Shown here piece after piece: positions 1-5,333 of a stretch of DNA of 6,102 nt; position 1 is the first letter of the stretch; the number at the start of each line of letters is the position of its first letter. A program made the translations under genes and the position numbers. Below the pieces are notes generated by a model, which worked only from the letters and a program-made list of their open reading frames with translations, did no database searches and was not told the DNA's origin. The stretch comes from an uncultured Eubacteriales bacterium (lineage in GTDB: Bacteria; Bacillota_A; Clostridia; Oscillospirales; Oscillospiraceae): assembly GCA_949747935.1 (NCBI GenBank), contig CATKHE010000090.1, forward strand, positions 1 through 6,102, in the 5' to 3' direction.

Positions 1-664
1 AGGTGTCCACCACCCGCACTTCGGTGATGGTGGGGTCCCGCTTCTCTTCGTCCCGGAAGTAGGCCTGCAAAAATTTCAGGTCGTCCAGGTCCATGGCCAG
101 CCCCAGCTTGTCCAGCAAGCTGGACAGGGCGGGCTCGTCCATAGCGGTGAAGCCGGCCACCGTGTCCACGTGGTCGGGGATAGCGTGCTCCCGCACCAGG
201 GTATCCGGCTTCTCCAGGGAGGCCTCCCGGCTCTCCACCGGGTTGATGAGGAAGCCCTTGATCTTGTCCAGCTCCTCCTGGGAGATGGCCCCCTCCAGGA
301 AATACACCTTGGCGTAGGCAACCAGGGGGCGCTCCACCCCGGCCATCAGCTGGATGCACTGGGCGGCTGAGTCGGCCCGCTGGTCGAACTGCCCTGGCAG
401 GGCCTCCACGGCGAAGAAGGCCCCCGCAATCAAGGGCACAGGGCAATCCTCGTCATAGACCGCGTCCACCTGGGGCTCAGAGAAGACGATGTTCTTGGCC
501 CGCTCATAGACTTCTTGGTCGATCTGCTCCACGTCGTACCGGTTCAGGATGGTCACGGCATAGAGGCTCTCAATGCCCAGCTGCTCCCGCAGCTGTCTGC
601 ACAGCCCCTGAGCCTCCACGTCGAAGCCCTCTTTCTTCTTGGAATAGCAGCGGTATACACTCAT
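1..664 (-). CDS. purL: Phosphoribosylformylglycinamidine synthase, N-terminal part (cut by window edge)
   Basis: This enzyme converts FGAR, glutamine and ATP to FGAM in cytosolic de novo purine synthesis. Only the first 221 residues are in the window. They read as the N-terminal PurS-like domain and linker of the long one-chain clostridial form (roughly 1,200 residues in the family). Recognisable features are a start resembling MSVYRCYSKKKEGFDVEAQG, the stretch PGQFDQRADSAAQCIQ at residues 90-105, and the linker ending AYFRDEEKRDPTITEVRVVDT. In the family the YWSDHCRHTTF-type catalytic-domain entry follows at this point, just past the edge. Two ATGs are possible, at 670 and 664. I chose 664 because the GGAGG at 672-678 lies 9 bases from it but only 3 from the other. 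The gene starts 18 bases after the lipoprotein stop, so the two are probably co-transcribed. Identification is from memory of the family and is firm. Confidence 0.93.
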   Translation of the reverse strand, partial: MSVYRCYSKKKEGFDVEAQGLCRQLREQLGIESLYAVTILNRYDVEQIDQEVYERAKNIVFSEPQVDAVYDEDCPVPLIAGAFFAVEALPGQFDQRADSAAQCIQLMAGVERPLVAYAKVYFLEGAISQEELDKIKGFLINPVESREASLEKPDTLVREHAIPDHVDTVAGFTAMDEPALSSLLDKLGLAMDLDDLKFLQAYFRDEEKRDPTITEVRVVDT

Positions 665-682
665 GGTCATTTTCCTCCATTT

Positions 683-2206
683 TTATTTCACAGTCCAGTC
701 TTCCATCTGATAGAACGCGTTTCCCCGCACCGGGGACAGTCCCGACACCCGGCCCCACTGGGTGAGGATGGAGCCGTTTTTAAAGGCGACGGGGACGATG
801 GGGGTCTCCTCGTTTAGCCGGGCGAACAGGTCTCCGGCGGCGGCAGGCTTGTCCTCCGGGGAGGCGGAGCGCATGGCCTGAAGCAGGCCGTCCGCCGTCT
901 CGTCCCGCCAGCGGCTGTAGTTCAGCGCCCCGTCGGAGGCGAGCAGGTGGGACAGGTCAAAGTCGGCGGTGAGCACCGTCTCGCCCAGGTACAGATCGAA
1001 GTTTCCGGCGGTCAGGGCGGCGGTAAAGTCCTCGAAGGCCAGCTGCTGAAAATCGACGGTGAGGCCCGCGGCCTCCAGCTGATAGACGATGTGCTGGGCC
1101 GCAGCGGCCTTGGCGGTGTTCTCGCTGTTCACCAGAAGGACCAGCGTCCTGTCCTGGAGGCGGAGCTCCTCCGTCCGGACGGCAAGGCCCTCCAGGTCAT
1201 AGCCGGGGGCGGCCTGGGCCGCGGCCTGACTGTACAAGGGGCTGTCCGGATGGACGGGGAGCAGGGCGGGCCGGGCGTGGTTGGCATAGGTGATGGAGGT
1301 AATGACGTCCCGGTCCACCGCCAGGGCCAGGGTCCGGCGGACCTCCGGGGAGCGGCACAGACCGTTTTGGGTGTTGAAGCCCAGGTAGAGCAGGTCGGTG
1401 GTGACGTAGTCCCAGGTCTGGTAGTTGCCGCCGTAGCCCATGGCGTTGGTGGCCATCAGGTCCACGTCCACCAGGGAGATCTCCCCGGCGTCAAAGGCGT
1501 AGATCAGCTCGTCGCTCCTGGTGACGCTGTGGAGCGGGATGGTCTGGAGGGGGAAAGACTTGTCCGTCTGCCACCAGCCTTCCCGGGCGGCCAGGAACGC
1601 TCCGTCCTCCGTCAGCACATAAGGCCCGGTGCCCGCGGGCCGGTTCCCGTCCCCAAGGGCGATGGGGATGTCCAGTAACAGGGGCAGAGAACCGTTGGGC
1701 TGCCGCAGGGTGATGACGACCTGATCCGGGGCCTCCGCCGGGGCAGAGATGGAGGCCACGTTGGCCAGCCGCTCCCGGTAGCGGCTGGCGGGGGCGCGGG
1801 CCAGCTCCAGGGCGGCAGCCACAGCCCCGCCATCCAGAGGGGCGCCGTCGGAGAAGGTGACCCCGGACCGCAGGGTGAAGGTCCAGACCAGCTTGTCCGC
1901 GCTGACGGCGTAACGTTCGCACAGCACCGGGACGGCCTGGAAGGAAGCATCCACCGTGAACAGCCCCTCATAGAGCAAGGGGGACAGGGTGAGGTTGGCC
2001 CGGTTGACGGCCAGGGTGGGGTGGAGGCTGTATTCCGGGTAGAAAGCCAGGGTAAATGGGACGGTCCTGGGGAGTGGGTCCTCCGCCTGACTGACGTCTC
2101 CCGAAGAGGAGGCGGAGCCGGACAGGTCGGCGGCGGGGCGCCCGGCGCAGGCGGACAGGGTGAGCAACAGGGCAAGAAAAAACGGAATGATCTGGTGTCG
2201 TTTCAT
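683..2206 (-). CDS. ABC transporter substrate-binding lipoprotein, family 5 (peptide/nickel type)
   Basis: A 507-residue extracytoplasmic solute receptor of the SBP_bac_5 (OppA/DppA-like) family, anchored to the outer face of the membrane. Residues 1-19 are a lipoprotein signal peptide with a basic start (MKRHQ), a leucine-rich core and the lipobox LSAC, so Cys20 is the lipidated residue. A Ser/Ala/Gly-rich tether follows to about 45. Family landmarks are SPLLYEGLF (75-83), WTFTLRSGVTFSDG (108-121), TGPYVL (193-198), SPEVRRTLALAVDR (286-299), the QLEAAGLTVDFQQL lobe segment (376-389) and TPIVPVAF near the end. The length is usual for the family. I chose the ATG at 2206 because it has AAGGA 6 bases upstream and begins the signal peptide; the in-frame ATG at 2239 has no ribosome-binding site. 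The ligand cannot be told: peptides, nickel chelates or others are possible. No permease or ATPase gene is adjacent; the gene sits between pgeF and purL. Confidence 0.9.
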   Translation of the reverse strand: MKRHQIIPFFLALLLTLSACAGRPAADLSGSASSSGDVSQAEDPLPRTVPFTLAFYPEYSLHPTLAVNRANLTLSPLLYEGLFTVDASFQAVPVLCERYAVSADKLVWTFTLRSGVTFSDGAPLDGGAVAAALELARAPASRYRERLANVASISAPAEAPDQVVITLRQPNGSLPLLLDIPIALGDGNRPAGTGPYVLTEDGAFLAAREGWWQTDKSFPLQTIPLHSVTRSDELIYAFDAGEISLVDVDLMATNAMGYGGNYQTWDYVTTDLLYLGFNTQNGLCRSPEVRRTLALAVDRDVITSITYANHARPALLPVHPDSPLYSQAAAQAAPGYDLEGLAVRTEELRLQDRTLVLLVNSENTAKAAAAQHIVYQLEAAGLTVDFQQLAFEDFTAALTAGNFDLYLGETVLTADFDLSHLLASDGALNYSRWRDETADGLLQAMRSASPEDKPAAAGDLFARLNEETPIVPVAFKNGSILTQWGRVSGLSPVRGNAFYQMEDWTVK

Positions 2207-2245
2207 AGTGGTTCCTTTGCAAAACATGGTGTAGGGCATGGACGG

Positions 2246-3058
2246 TCAAACCAGCTGGATCACCGCTGCCATGCTGCCCCGGGCGCTGCCCTGGACCCGG
2301 TGGGACCAGAATTCGTCCAGACGGCAGGCAGTGCAGGCGGGAGAGAGGGCGATGTGCGACCGGAGCAGCCCTGTCCGCTCCAGCCAGCGGGCATTGGCCC
2401 CCTTCAGGTCCACGGAGAACTTCCCCTCCCGGGACAGGGGGCGGATGAAGGGTTCCGCGTCCGGGCCCAGACCGGCGCGCAGGCCGTCGGGGACGTCGCC
2501 GTGGGTCTCAAAGCAGCAGGGACCGATGCCCGGCCCGATGGCGGCCAGGATGTGCTTGGGCTGACAGCCGTAGTCCCGAACCATGGCCTCCGCCGCCCGG
2601 GCGGCGATGCCCAGGGCGGTCCCTCGCCAACCGGCGTGGGCGGCGGCGGCGCAGCGTCCGACCGGGTCGTAAAGCAGGATGGGGATGCAGTCCCCGGAGA
2701 AGATGGTCAGGCACACCCCGGGCTGGTCGGTGATGAGGCCGTCGGCCTCGAAGGTGCCGGGGGTCTCAGGGGAGGCCATCATGTCGGCCCGGGTGACGGG
2801 GCGGATGCGGTCGCTGTGGATCTGCTGATTTTTCACCAGAGCGTTCGCGTCCGTGCCCACGGCGGCGCAGAAGCGGGAAAAATTCTCCCGAAGGTTGGCC
2901 GGGTCGTCCCCCCGGCTGGCCCCCAGGTTCAGACTGTCCATGGGCGCGGAGGAGACGCCCCCCAGCCGGGTGGAGAAGCCATGGGCCGCCCCCGTCCAGG
3001 CCGGGCCCGGACAGGCGTAAAAGGGGACGCCACGGCGCTGCTGTCTGACAATTTCCAT
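2246..3058 (-). CDS. pgeF: PgeF/YfiH family protein (Cu-oxidase_4, peptidoglycan editing factor or purine nucleoside enzyme)
   Basis: A 270-residue cytosolic protein of the YfiH/PgeF (DUF152, laccase-domain) family. Members have been described as peptidoglycan-precursor editing factors and as purine nucleoside phosphorylase/deaminase-type enzymes related to human FAMIN. Which reaction this copy performs cannot be read from the sequence. The family signature is complete: HGFSTRLGGVS at 26-36, the three metal-ligand positions His81 (QQIHSD), Cys124 (SGDC) and His141 (HAGWRGT), then GIGPCCFE at 177-184 and the C-terminal CxxCRLDEFWSHR at 242-254. The length is typical. Start ATG 3058 has GGAGGGG 5 bases upstream. 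It is followed after 39 bases by the lipoprotein gene and then purL. A neighbouring purine gene is at least compatible with a purine-related role, but that is inference. Confidence 0.95.
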   Translation of the reverse strand: MEIVRQQRRGVPFYACPGPAWTGAAHGFSTRLGGVSSAPMDSLNLGASRGDDPANLRENFSRFCAAVGTDANALVKNQQIHSDRIRPVTRADMMASPETPGTFEADGLITDQPGVCLTIFSGDCIPILLYDPVGRCAAAAHAGWRGTALGIAARAAEAMVRDYGCQPKHILAAIGPGIGPCCFETHGDVPDGLRAGLGPDAEPFIRPLSREGKFSVDLKGANARWLERTGLLRSHIALSPACTACRLDEFWSHRVQGSARGSMAAVIQLV

Positions 3059-3081
3059 GACGTCCCCTCCGATTTGTGATG

Positions 3082-3110
3082 ATATTTTATTTTAGCCTAA
3101 AATCTGTCAG
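3082..3110 (-). promoter_or_regulatory. Possible promoter in front of pgeF
   Basis: On the minus strand CTGACA (3105-3110) could be a -35 box. Possible -10 boxes are TAAAAT (3084-3089, 15-bp spacer, 5 of 6 consensus) or AAATAT (3082-3087, 17-bp spacer, weaker). This is the only AT-rich stretch in an otherwise GC-rich neighbourhood, and it sits 24 bases before the pgeF start. The spacer choice is a compromise, so this is a candidate only. Read-through from the 70-residue gene is also possible, because no terminator is seen between them. Confidence 0.35.
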
Positions 3111-3112
3111 AT
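3089..3112. repeat. Two adjacent perfect palindromes, operator candidate
   Basis: ATTTTAG-C-CTAAAAT spans 3089-3103 and ATCTG-T-CAGAT spans 3102-3112. Both are perfect inverted repeats around one central base and they overlap by two bases. Their central loops are too short for RNA hairpins, and no U-tract suits a terminator, so binding by dimeric repressors at the DNA level is the more natural reading. They coincide with the proposed pgeF promoter (the -35 lies in the second palindrome, the spacer in the first). The regulator is unknown. The palindromes are seen directly; the operator role is inferred. Confidence 0.45.
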
Positions 3113-3124
3113 AGCAACCCCTTT

Positions 3125-3337
3125 TTACAGCTGCTCCAGCTCCCGCAGAGTGTCCTGGATGGTTTTCTGGGGGATGTAGACCGCCGCCATCTCCTGGAGC
3201 TGGGCCAGAGAGAGGGAACGGGCTGCCCCCACCATGGGATGCTTCATAAATTTGCCGAAGCGGCGCTGAAAGACGGCCTTTGACCGGGGATTGTCCAGCA
3301 ACTCCCCCACTGAAATCTGTTTGTTGCGCAAATCCAT
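3125..3337 (-). CDS. Small conserved-looking protein of unknown function (70 aa)
   Basis: A 70-residue basic, soluble protein with no membrane segment or signal peptide. It begins MDLRNKQISVGELLDNPRS, has the centre FQRRFGKFMKHPMVGAARSL, and ends in a helical-looking tail (IQDTLRELEQL). The pattern GELL-x(n)-HPM-x-AR-L-x-Q resembles, from memory only, a roughly 70-residue domain found at the C-termini of some larger Clostridia proteins; here it would stand alone. Start ATG 3337 is preceded by an excellent GGAGGTGA, 6 bases away, which is the main reason to call it a real gene. An overlapping frame starting at 3347 lies inside this ribosome-binding site and is not called. The next gene on the same strand, pgeF, starts 66 bases after its stop. 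Function unknown. Confidence 0.72.
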   Translation of the reverse strand: MDLRNKQISVGELLDNPRSKAVFQRRFGKFMKHPMVGAARSLSLAQLQEMAAVYIPQKTIQDTLRELEQL

Positions 3338-3397
3338 GTGAATTCACCTCCAGGTCAGTCTATGCGGCTGCCCGCTGAGCCTTGACAACGCCGGTGG

Positions 3398-3412
3398 GCA
3401 GGGCCACCCTGC
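3398..3412. repeat. Short GC-rich hairpin (GCAGGG/CCCTGC)
   Basis: GCAGGG (3398-3403) and CCCTGC (3407-3412) form a 6-bp stem with loop CCA. An alternative overlapping stem GGTGG (3393-3397) with CCACC (3404-3408) is possible. It lies upstream of both divergent genes and would be in the leader of the 70-residue gene only if that transcript starts beyond 3412. There is no T-tract, so it is not an obvious terminator. Confidence 0.4.
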
Positions 3413-3432
3413 TTGTCACGGTTTCCCGGAAG

Positions 3433-3479
3433 CGCCCCTTTCGCGGAGCTTCATGTAGGGGCGGACACTGTGCGCCCCT
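3433..3479. repeat. Intergenic palindromic element with competing stems
   Basis: AGGGGCG at 3457-3463 can pair with CGCCCCT at 3473-3479. After a G-G mismatch the stem continues with AC/GT and leaves loop ACT. The same AGGGGCG can instead pair with an identical CGCCCCT at 3433-3439 across a 17-base loop. The inner part GTAGGGGCGGACACTGTG resembles dispersed intergenic palindromes I recall from genomes of this bacterial group; this cannot be confirmed here. It is upstream of the rightward promoter at 3500, so it is not part of that transcript. Confidence 0.5.
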
Positions 3480-3499
3480 CTCCCAGGTTCCCCCTTATC

Positions 3500-3528
3500 T
3501 TGACTTTCCCCTTCAAAAAGGCTATACT
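3500..3528 (+). promoter_or_regulatory. Sigma-A-type promoter for the membrane protein gene
   Basis: TTGACT (3500-3505) and TATACT (3523-3528) are separated by exactly 17 bp; each box matches the consensus at 5 of 6 positions. Transcription would start near 3535, giving a leader of about 30 bases before the ATG at 3567. That leader holds the ribosome-binding site AGAGG at 3554-3558. No other promoter in the window is this good. Confidence 0.8.
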
Positions 3529-3566
3529 TCATTTGTTAAGATTTCATTAAGAAAGAGGCTCCTCTC

Positions 3567-4457
3567 ATGAAAAACAAGAAAAAAGGCCTGCGGGCTGTCC
3601 TTTCCAACGCCCACGACGCCCTGCGCCGCAAGCGGGTGGTGGCGATGGTCTATTTTACCCTGCGCTTTCTGGTCATCGCCGTGATGGCGGCACAGTTCTT
3701 CAACGGGGATTTTGAGAGTGTATTCCTGTGCGGCCTGACCTTGGTGCTCTTCCTGCTGCCCACCGTCTTCGAGCGGGCGCTGATGATCGACCTGCCCAAC
3801 ACGCTGGAGATCGTCATTATGCTGTTTATCTTCGCCGCCGAGATACTGGGGGAGATCAGTTCCTTCTACACCACTTTCAAGAGCTGGGACACCATCCTCC
3901 ACACCCTGAACGGTTTTCTCTGCGCCGCCATCGGCTTCGCCCTGGTGGACATGCTAAACCGGACGGAGAAATTTTCCCTGTCTCTGTCGCCGGTGTTCAT
4001 GTCTATCGTGGCCTTCTGCTTCTCCATGACCATCGGGGTGCTGTGGGAGTTCTTCGAGTGCGGTATGGATCAGCTGATGGCCCTGGACATGCAGAAGGAC
4101 ACGGTGGTTCACTCTATCTCCTCAGTGATGCTGGACCCCTCCGGGCGGAATAACCGGGTGCTGATCGAAAACATTGTGGACACTATTGTGGTTACAGCTG
4201 ACGGACAGCAGATCTCTCTGGGCCTGGGCGGCTACCTGGACATCGGCATTCTGGACACCATGAAGGACCTGACCGTCAACTTCATTGGGGCGGTGGTCTT
4301 CTCTGTCATCGGCTACTTCTATGTAAAGACCCGGGGCAAGGGGAAATTCGCCAGCCGGTTTATTCCCCAAGTGGTGGAGGTCCAGCCGGAGGATATCGAT
4401 CCCCGCCAGCCGAAAATTTTTAAAAAGGCAAAAAAATCTCTTCCGCCGAAGGAATAG
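3567..4457 (+). CDS. Six-helix membrane protein, DUF2238/YjdF-like
   Basis: A 296-residue integral membrane protein of unknown function. Predicted helices by eye lie at 24-44, 50-68, 80-97, 110-129, 143-162 and 236-253, with a lysine/arginine-rich N-terminus and a basic tail (253-296) both expected in the cytoplasm. Landmarks match my memory of the DUF2238 (YjdF) family: WDxxLHxxNGF at 107-117 (compare the D-x-x-x-H-x-x-x-G-F motif), WEFFE at 160-164, and DTxxDxxxNxxGA at 230-242 entering the last helix. The conserved Asp, His and Glu near the membrane would suit metal or substrate binding, but no function is established here. Residues 163-235 form a long loop, predicted outside, larger than in short relatives such as E. 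coli YjdF. The start ATG has AGAGG 8 bases upstream and a strong promoter. The DUF1540 gene follows after 55 bases with no terminator between, so the pair is probably one transcript. Confidence 0.85.
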   Translation: MKNKKKGLRAVLSNAHDALRRKRVVAMVYFTLRFLVIAVMAAQFFNGDFESVFLCGLTLVLFLLPTVFERALMIDLPNTLEIVIMLFIFAAEILGEISSFYTTFKSWDTILHTLNGFLCAAIGFALVDMLNRTEKFSLSLSPVFMSIVAFCFSMTIGVLWEFFECGMDQLMALDMQKDTVVHSISSVMLDPSGRNNRVLIENIVDTIVVTADGQQISLGLGGYLDIGILDTMKDLTVNFIGAVVFSVIGYFYVKTRGKGKFASRFIPQVVEVQPEDIDPRQPKIFKKAKKSLPPKE

Positions 4458-4512
4458 AGAAAAAGAGAGCGTCTCATACTAGACCTATCCTAAACAAGGA
4501 GGGGTTATTACC

Positions 4513-4689
4513 ATGAACGACAAAAAGACCTGCAACACCAGCATCAAGTGTTCCGTGGACACCTGCGCCTACCACTCCGGCGCACAGAACTGCTGCTCCC
4601 TGAGTTCCATCAAGGTGGGCTGCTGCGACTGCTCCCCCACCAAGTGCGAGGGCACCGAGTGCGCGTCCTTCAAGCTGGGCGCGAAATAA
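4513..4689 (+). CDS. Cysteine-rich DUF1540 miniprotein (58 aa)
   Basis: A 58-residue protein with 10 cysteines (7, 13, 18, 27, 28, 37, 38, 40, 45, 50). The order I-x-C-x-V-x-x-C-x-Y at 11-20, a central Cys pair, IKVG at 33-36 and ECASF at 49-53 is that of the DUF1540 family, common in spore-forming and related Firmicutes. The cysteine number and spacing suggest metal binding, most likely zinc, but no role is established. The cluster VGCCDC (35-40) adds cysteines beyond the usual core pattern as I remember it. There is no signal peptide, so it is probably cytosolic. Start ATG 4513 has AAGGAGGGG 8 bases upstream (4496-4504). I see no convincing promoter of its own in the 55 bases after the membrane protein gene. 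It ends three bases before the terminator stem. Confidence 0.93.
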   Translation: MNDKKTCNTSIKCSVDTCAYHSGAQNCCSLSSIKVGCCDCSPTKCEGTECASFKLGAK

Positions 4690-4691
4690 GA

Positions 4692-4724
4692 AAAAGCGCT
4701 CCGCTTTCACAGCGGAGCGCTTTT
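4692..4724. terminator. Bidirectional intrinsic terminator between convergent genes
   Basis: AAAAGCGCTCCGCT (4692-4705) and AGCGGAGCGCTTTT (4711-4724) pair perfectly over 14 bp around loop TTCAC. The A-tract on the left and T-tract on the right give a U-run on either strand. It therefore fits both the DUF1540 transcript (stop at 4689) and the rnfA transcript (stop at 4728). Confidence 0.95.
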
Positions 4725-4727
4725 ATA

Positions 4728-5318
4728 TTAACCCAGATACAGTCCATAGTACCCCATCAGGGCCATAGCCATCAGGCCGGCGGTGATGAGCTGAATGGGC
4801 ACCCCCCGGAAGGCCCGGGGGCAGCGGTTCAGGTCGACCTCCTTCTGAAGGCTGGCGAAGCTGGCCAGGGCCAGCGCGGCGCCCAGTCCGCCGCACAGGG
4901 CGAAGACCAGAGCGGAGCTCAGGCTGTAGCTGCGCTGGGTCACCAGCAGGGCGGAACCCAGGGCGGCGCAGTTGGTGGAGACGGAGGCCAGGTTGTCGTC
5001 CACCCGGCGGGACAGCTCCGGGACGCAGGCGCTGAAAAACCGGCGCAGCAGGGCGACCAGACCGGGAATCAGCAGGGCAAAGATCAGCACTTGGAAGTGC
5101 TCCAGGCCGTACCGGCTGAGGAAGAGAAAGTCGATGAGCCAGGCGGCCAGCACCCCCAGAGTCATGACCAGGGTGAGGCAGAGGCCGGTGCGGATGGCCT
5201 CCCGGGGCTCCTGGAAGGAGGGGCGATGGGTGCTGATTCCCATGCAGGTGACCAGCACCAGATTTTCCGACAGCAGGGCGGCCAGAGCGACCCCGGCCAG
5301 TTCAAGGGCGGCGTTCAT
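4728..5318 (-). CDS. rnfA: Rnf electron transport complex subunit A (divergent)
   Basis: A 196-residue membrane protein of the RnfA/RnfE (NqrE/NqrD) family, about the usual length (190-200). It would form part of the membrane core of the Rnf complex, which couples electron flow from reduced ferredoxin to NAD+ with ion export. RnfA rather than RnfE is indicated by STNCAALGSALL (114-125) and PRAFRGVPIQLITAGLMAMALMG (167-189). About six hydrophobic helices are visible. Cys117 in TNCA is the conserved second Fe-S ligand of the family. The first ligand motif, normally GICPFLG after an NN-x-VL segment, here reads GISTHRP (27-33) with Ser29 at the Cys position, while a Cys25 lies four residues earlier. 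Start ATG 5318 has AGGAGGGG 6 bases upstream. It follows the RnfG-containing gene after 15 bases and is the last gene before the terminator. Confidence 0.88.
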   Translation of the reverse strand: MNAALELAGVALAALLSENLVLVTCMGISTHRPSFQEPREAIRTGLCLTLVMTLGVLAAWLIDFLFLSRYGLEHFQVLIFALLIPGLVALLRRFFSACVPELSRRVDDNLASVSTNCAALGSALLVTQRSYSLSSALVFALCGGLGAALALASFASLQKEVDLNRCPRAFRGVPIQLITAGLMAMALMGYYGLYLG

Positions 5319-5333
5319 CTCAGTCCCCTCCTC

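Noticed and set aside
947..1678. 243-codon open frame on the plus strand, antisense to the lipoprotein gene
   Set aside because: Gly/Val/Gln-rich composition mirrors codon use on the other strand. I see no ribosome-binding site or domain.
2021..3079. 352-codon open frame on the plus strand, antisense to pgeF and the lipoprotein gene
   Set aside because: Its product is glycine/arginine-rich low-complexity sequence with no family resemblance, and it lies opposite two well-supported genes. Long antisense frames are expected in GC-rich coding DNA.
3087..3347. 86-codon minus-strand frame overlapping the 70-residue gene
   Set aside because: Its start lies inside the ribosome-binding region of the better-supported frame, and its product is Gly/Pro-rich without resemblance to a family.
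3382..3387. TTGACA on the plus strand, a perfect -35 box
   Set aside because: No -10-like sequence lies 15-19 bases downstream; that region is GC-rich. The reverse reading (TTGTCA, 18-bp spacer, CATAGA) for the 70-residue gene is too weak to call.
3554..3565. AGAGGCTCCTCT inverted repeat over the ribosome-binding site of the membrane protein gene
   Set aside because: Only about 4 bp can pair with a workable loop, so it is too weak to argue for translational control.
3522..3902. 126-codon minus-strand frame over the membrane protein gene start
   Set aside because: It is rich in His/Gln/Glu as a reverse-complement shadow, overlaps the promoter and leader of a convincing gene, and matches no known family.
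4474..4710. 78-codon minus-strand frame opposite the DUF1540 gene
   Set aside because: It would begin inside the terminator stem, and the opposite strand carries a clear DUF1540 gene with a good ribosome-binding site.
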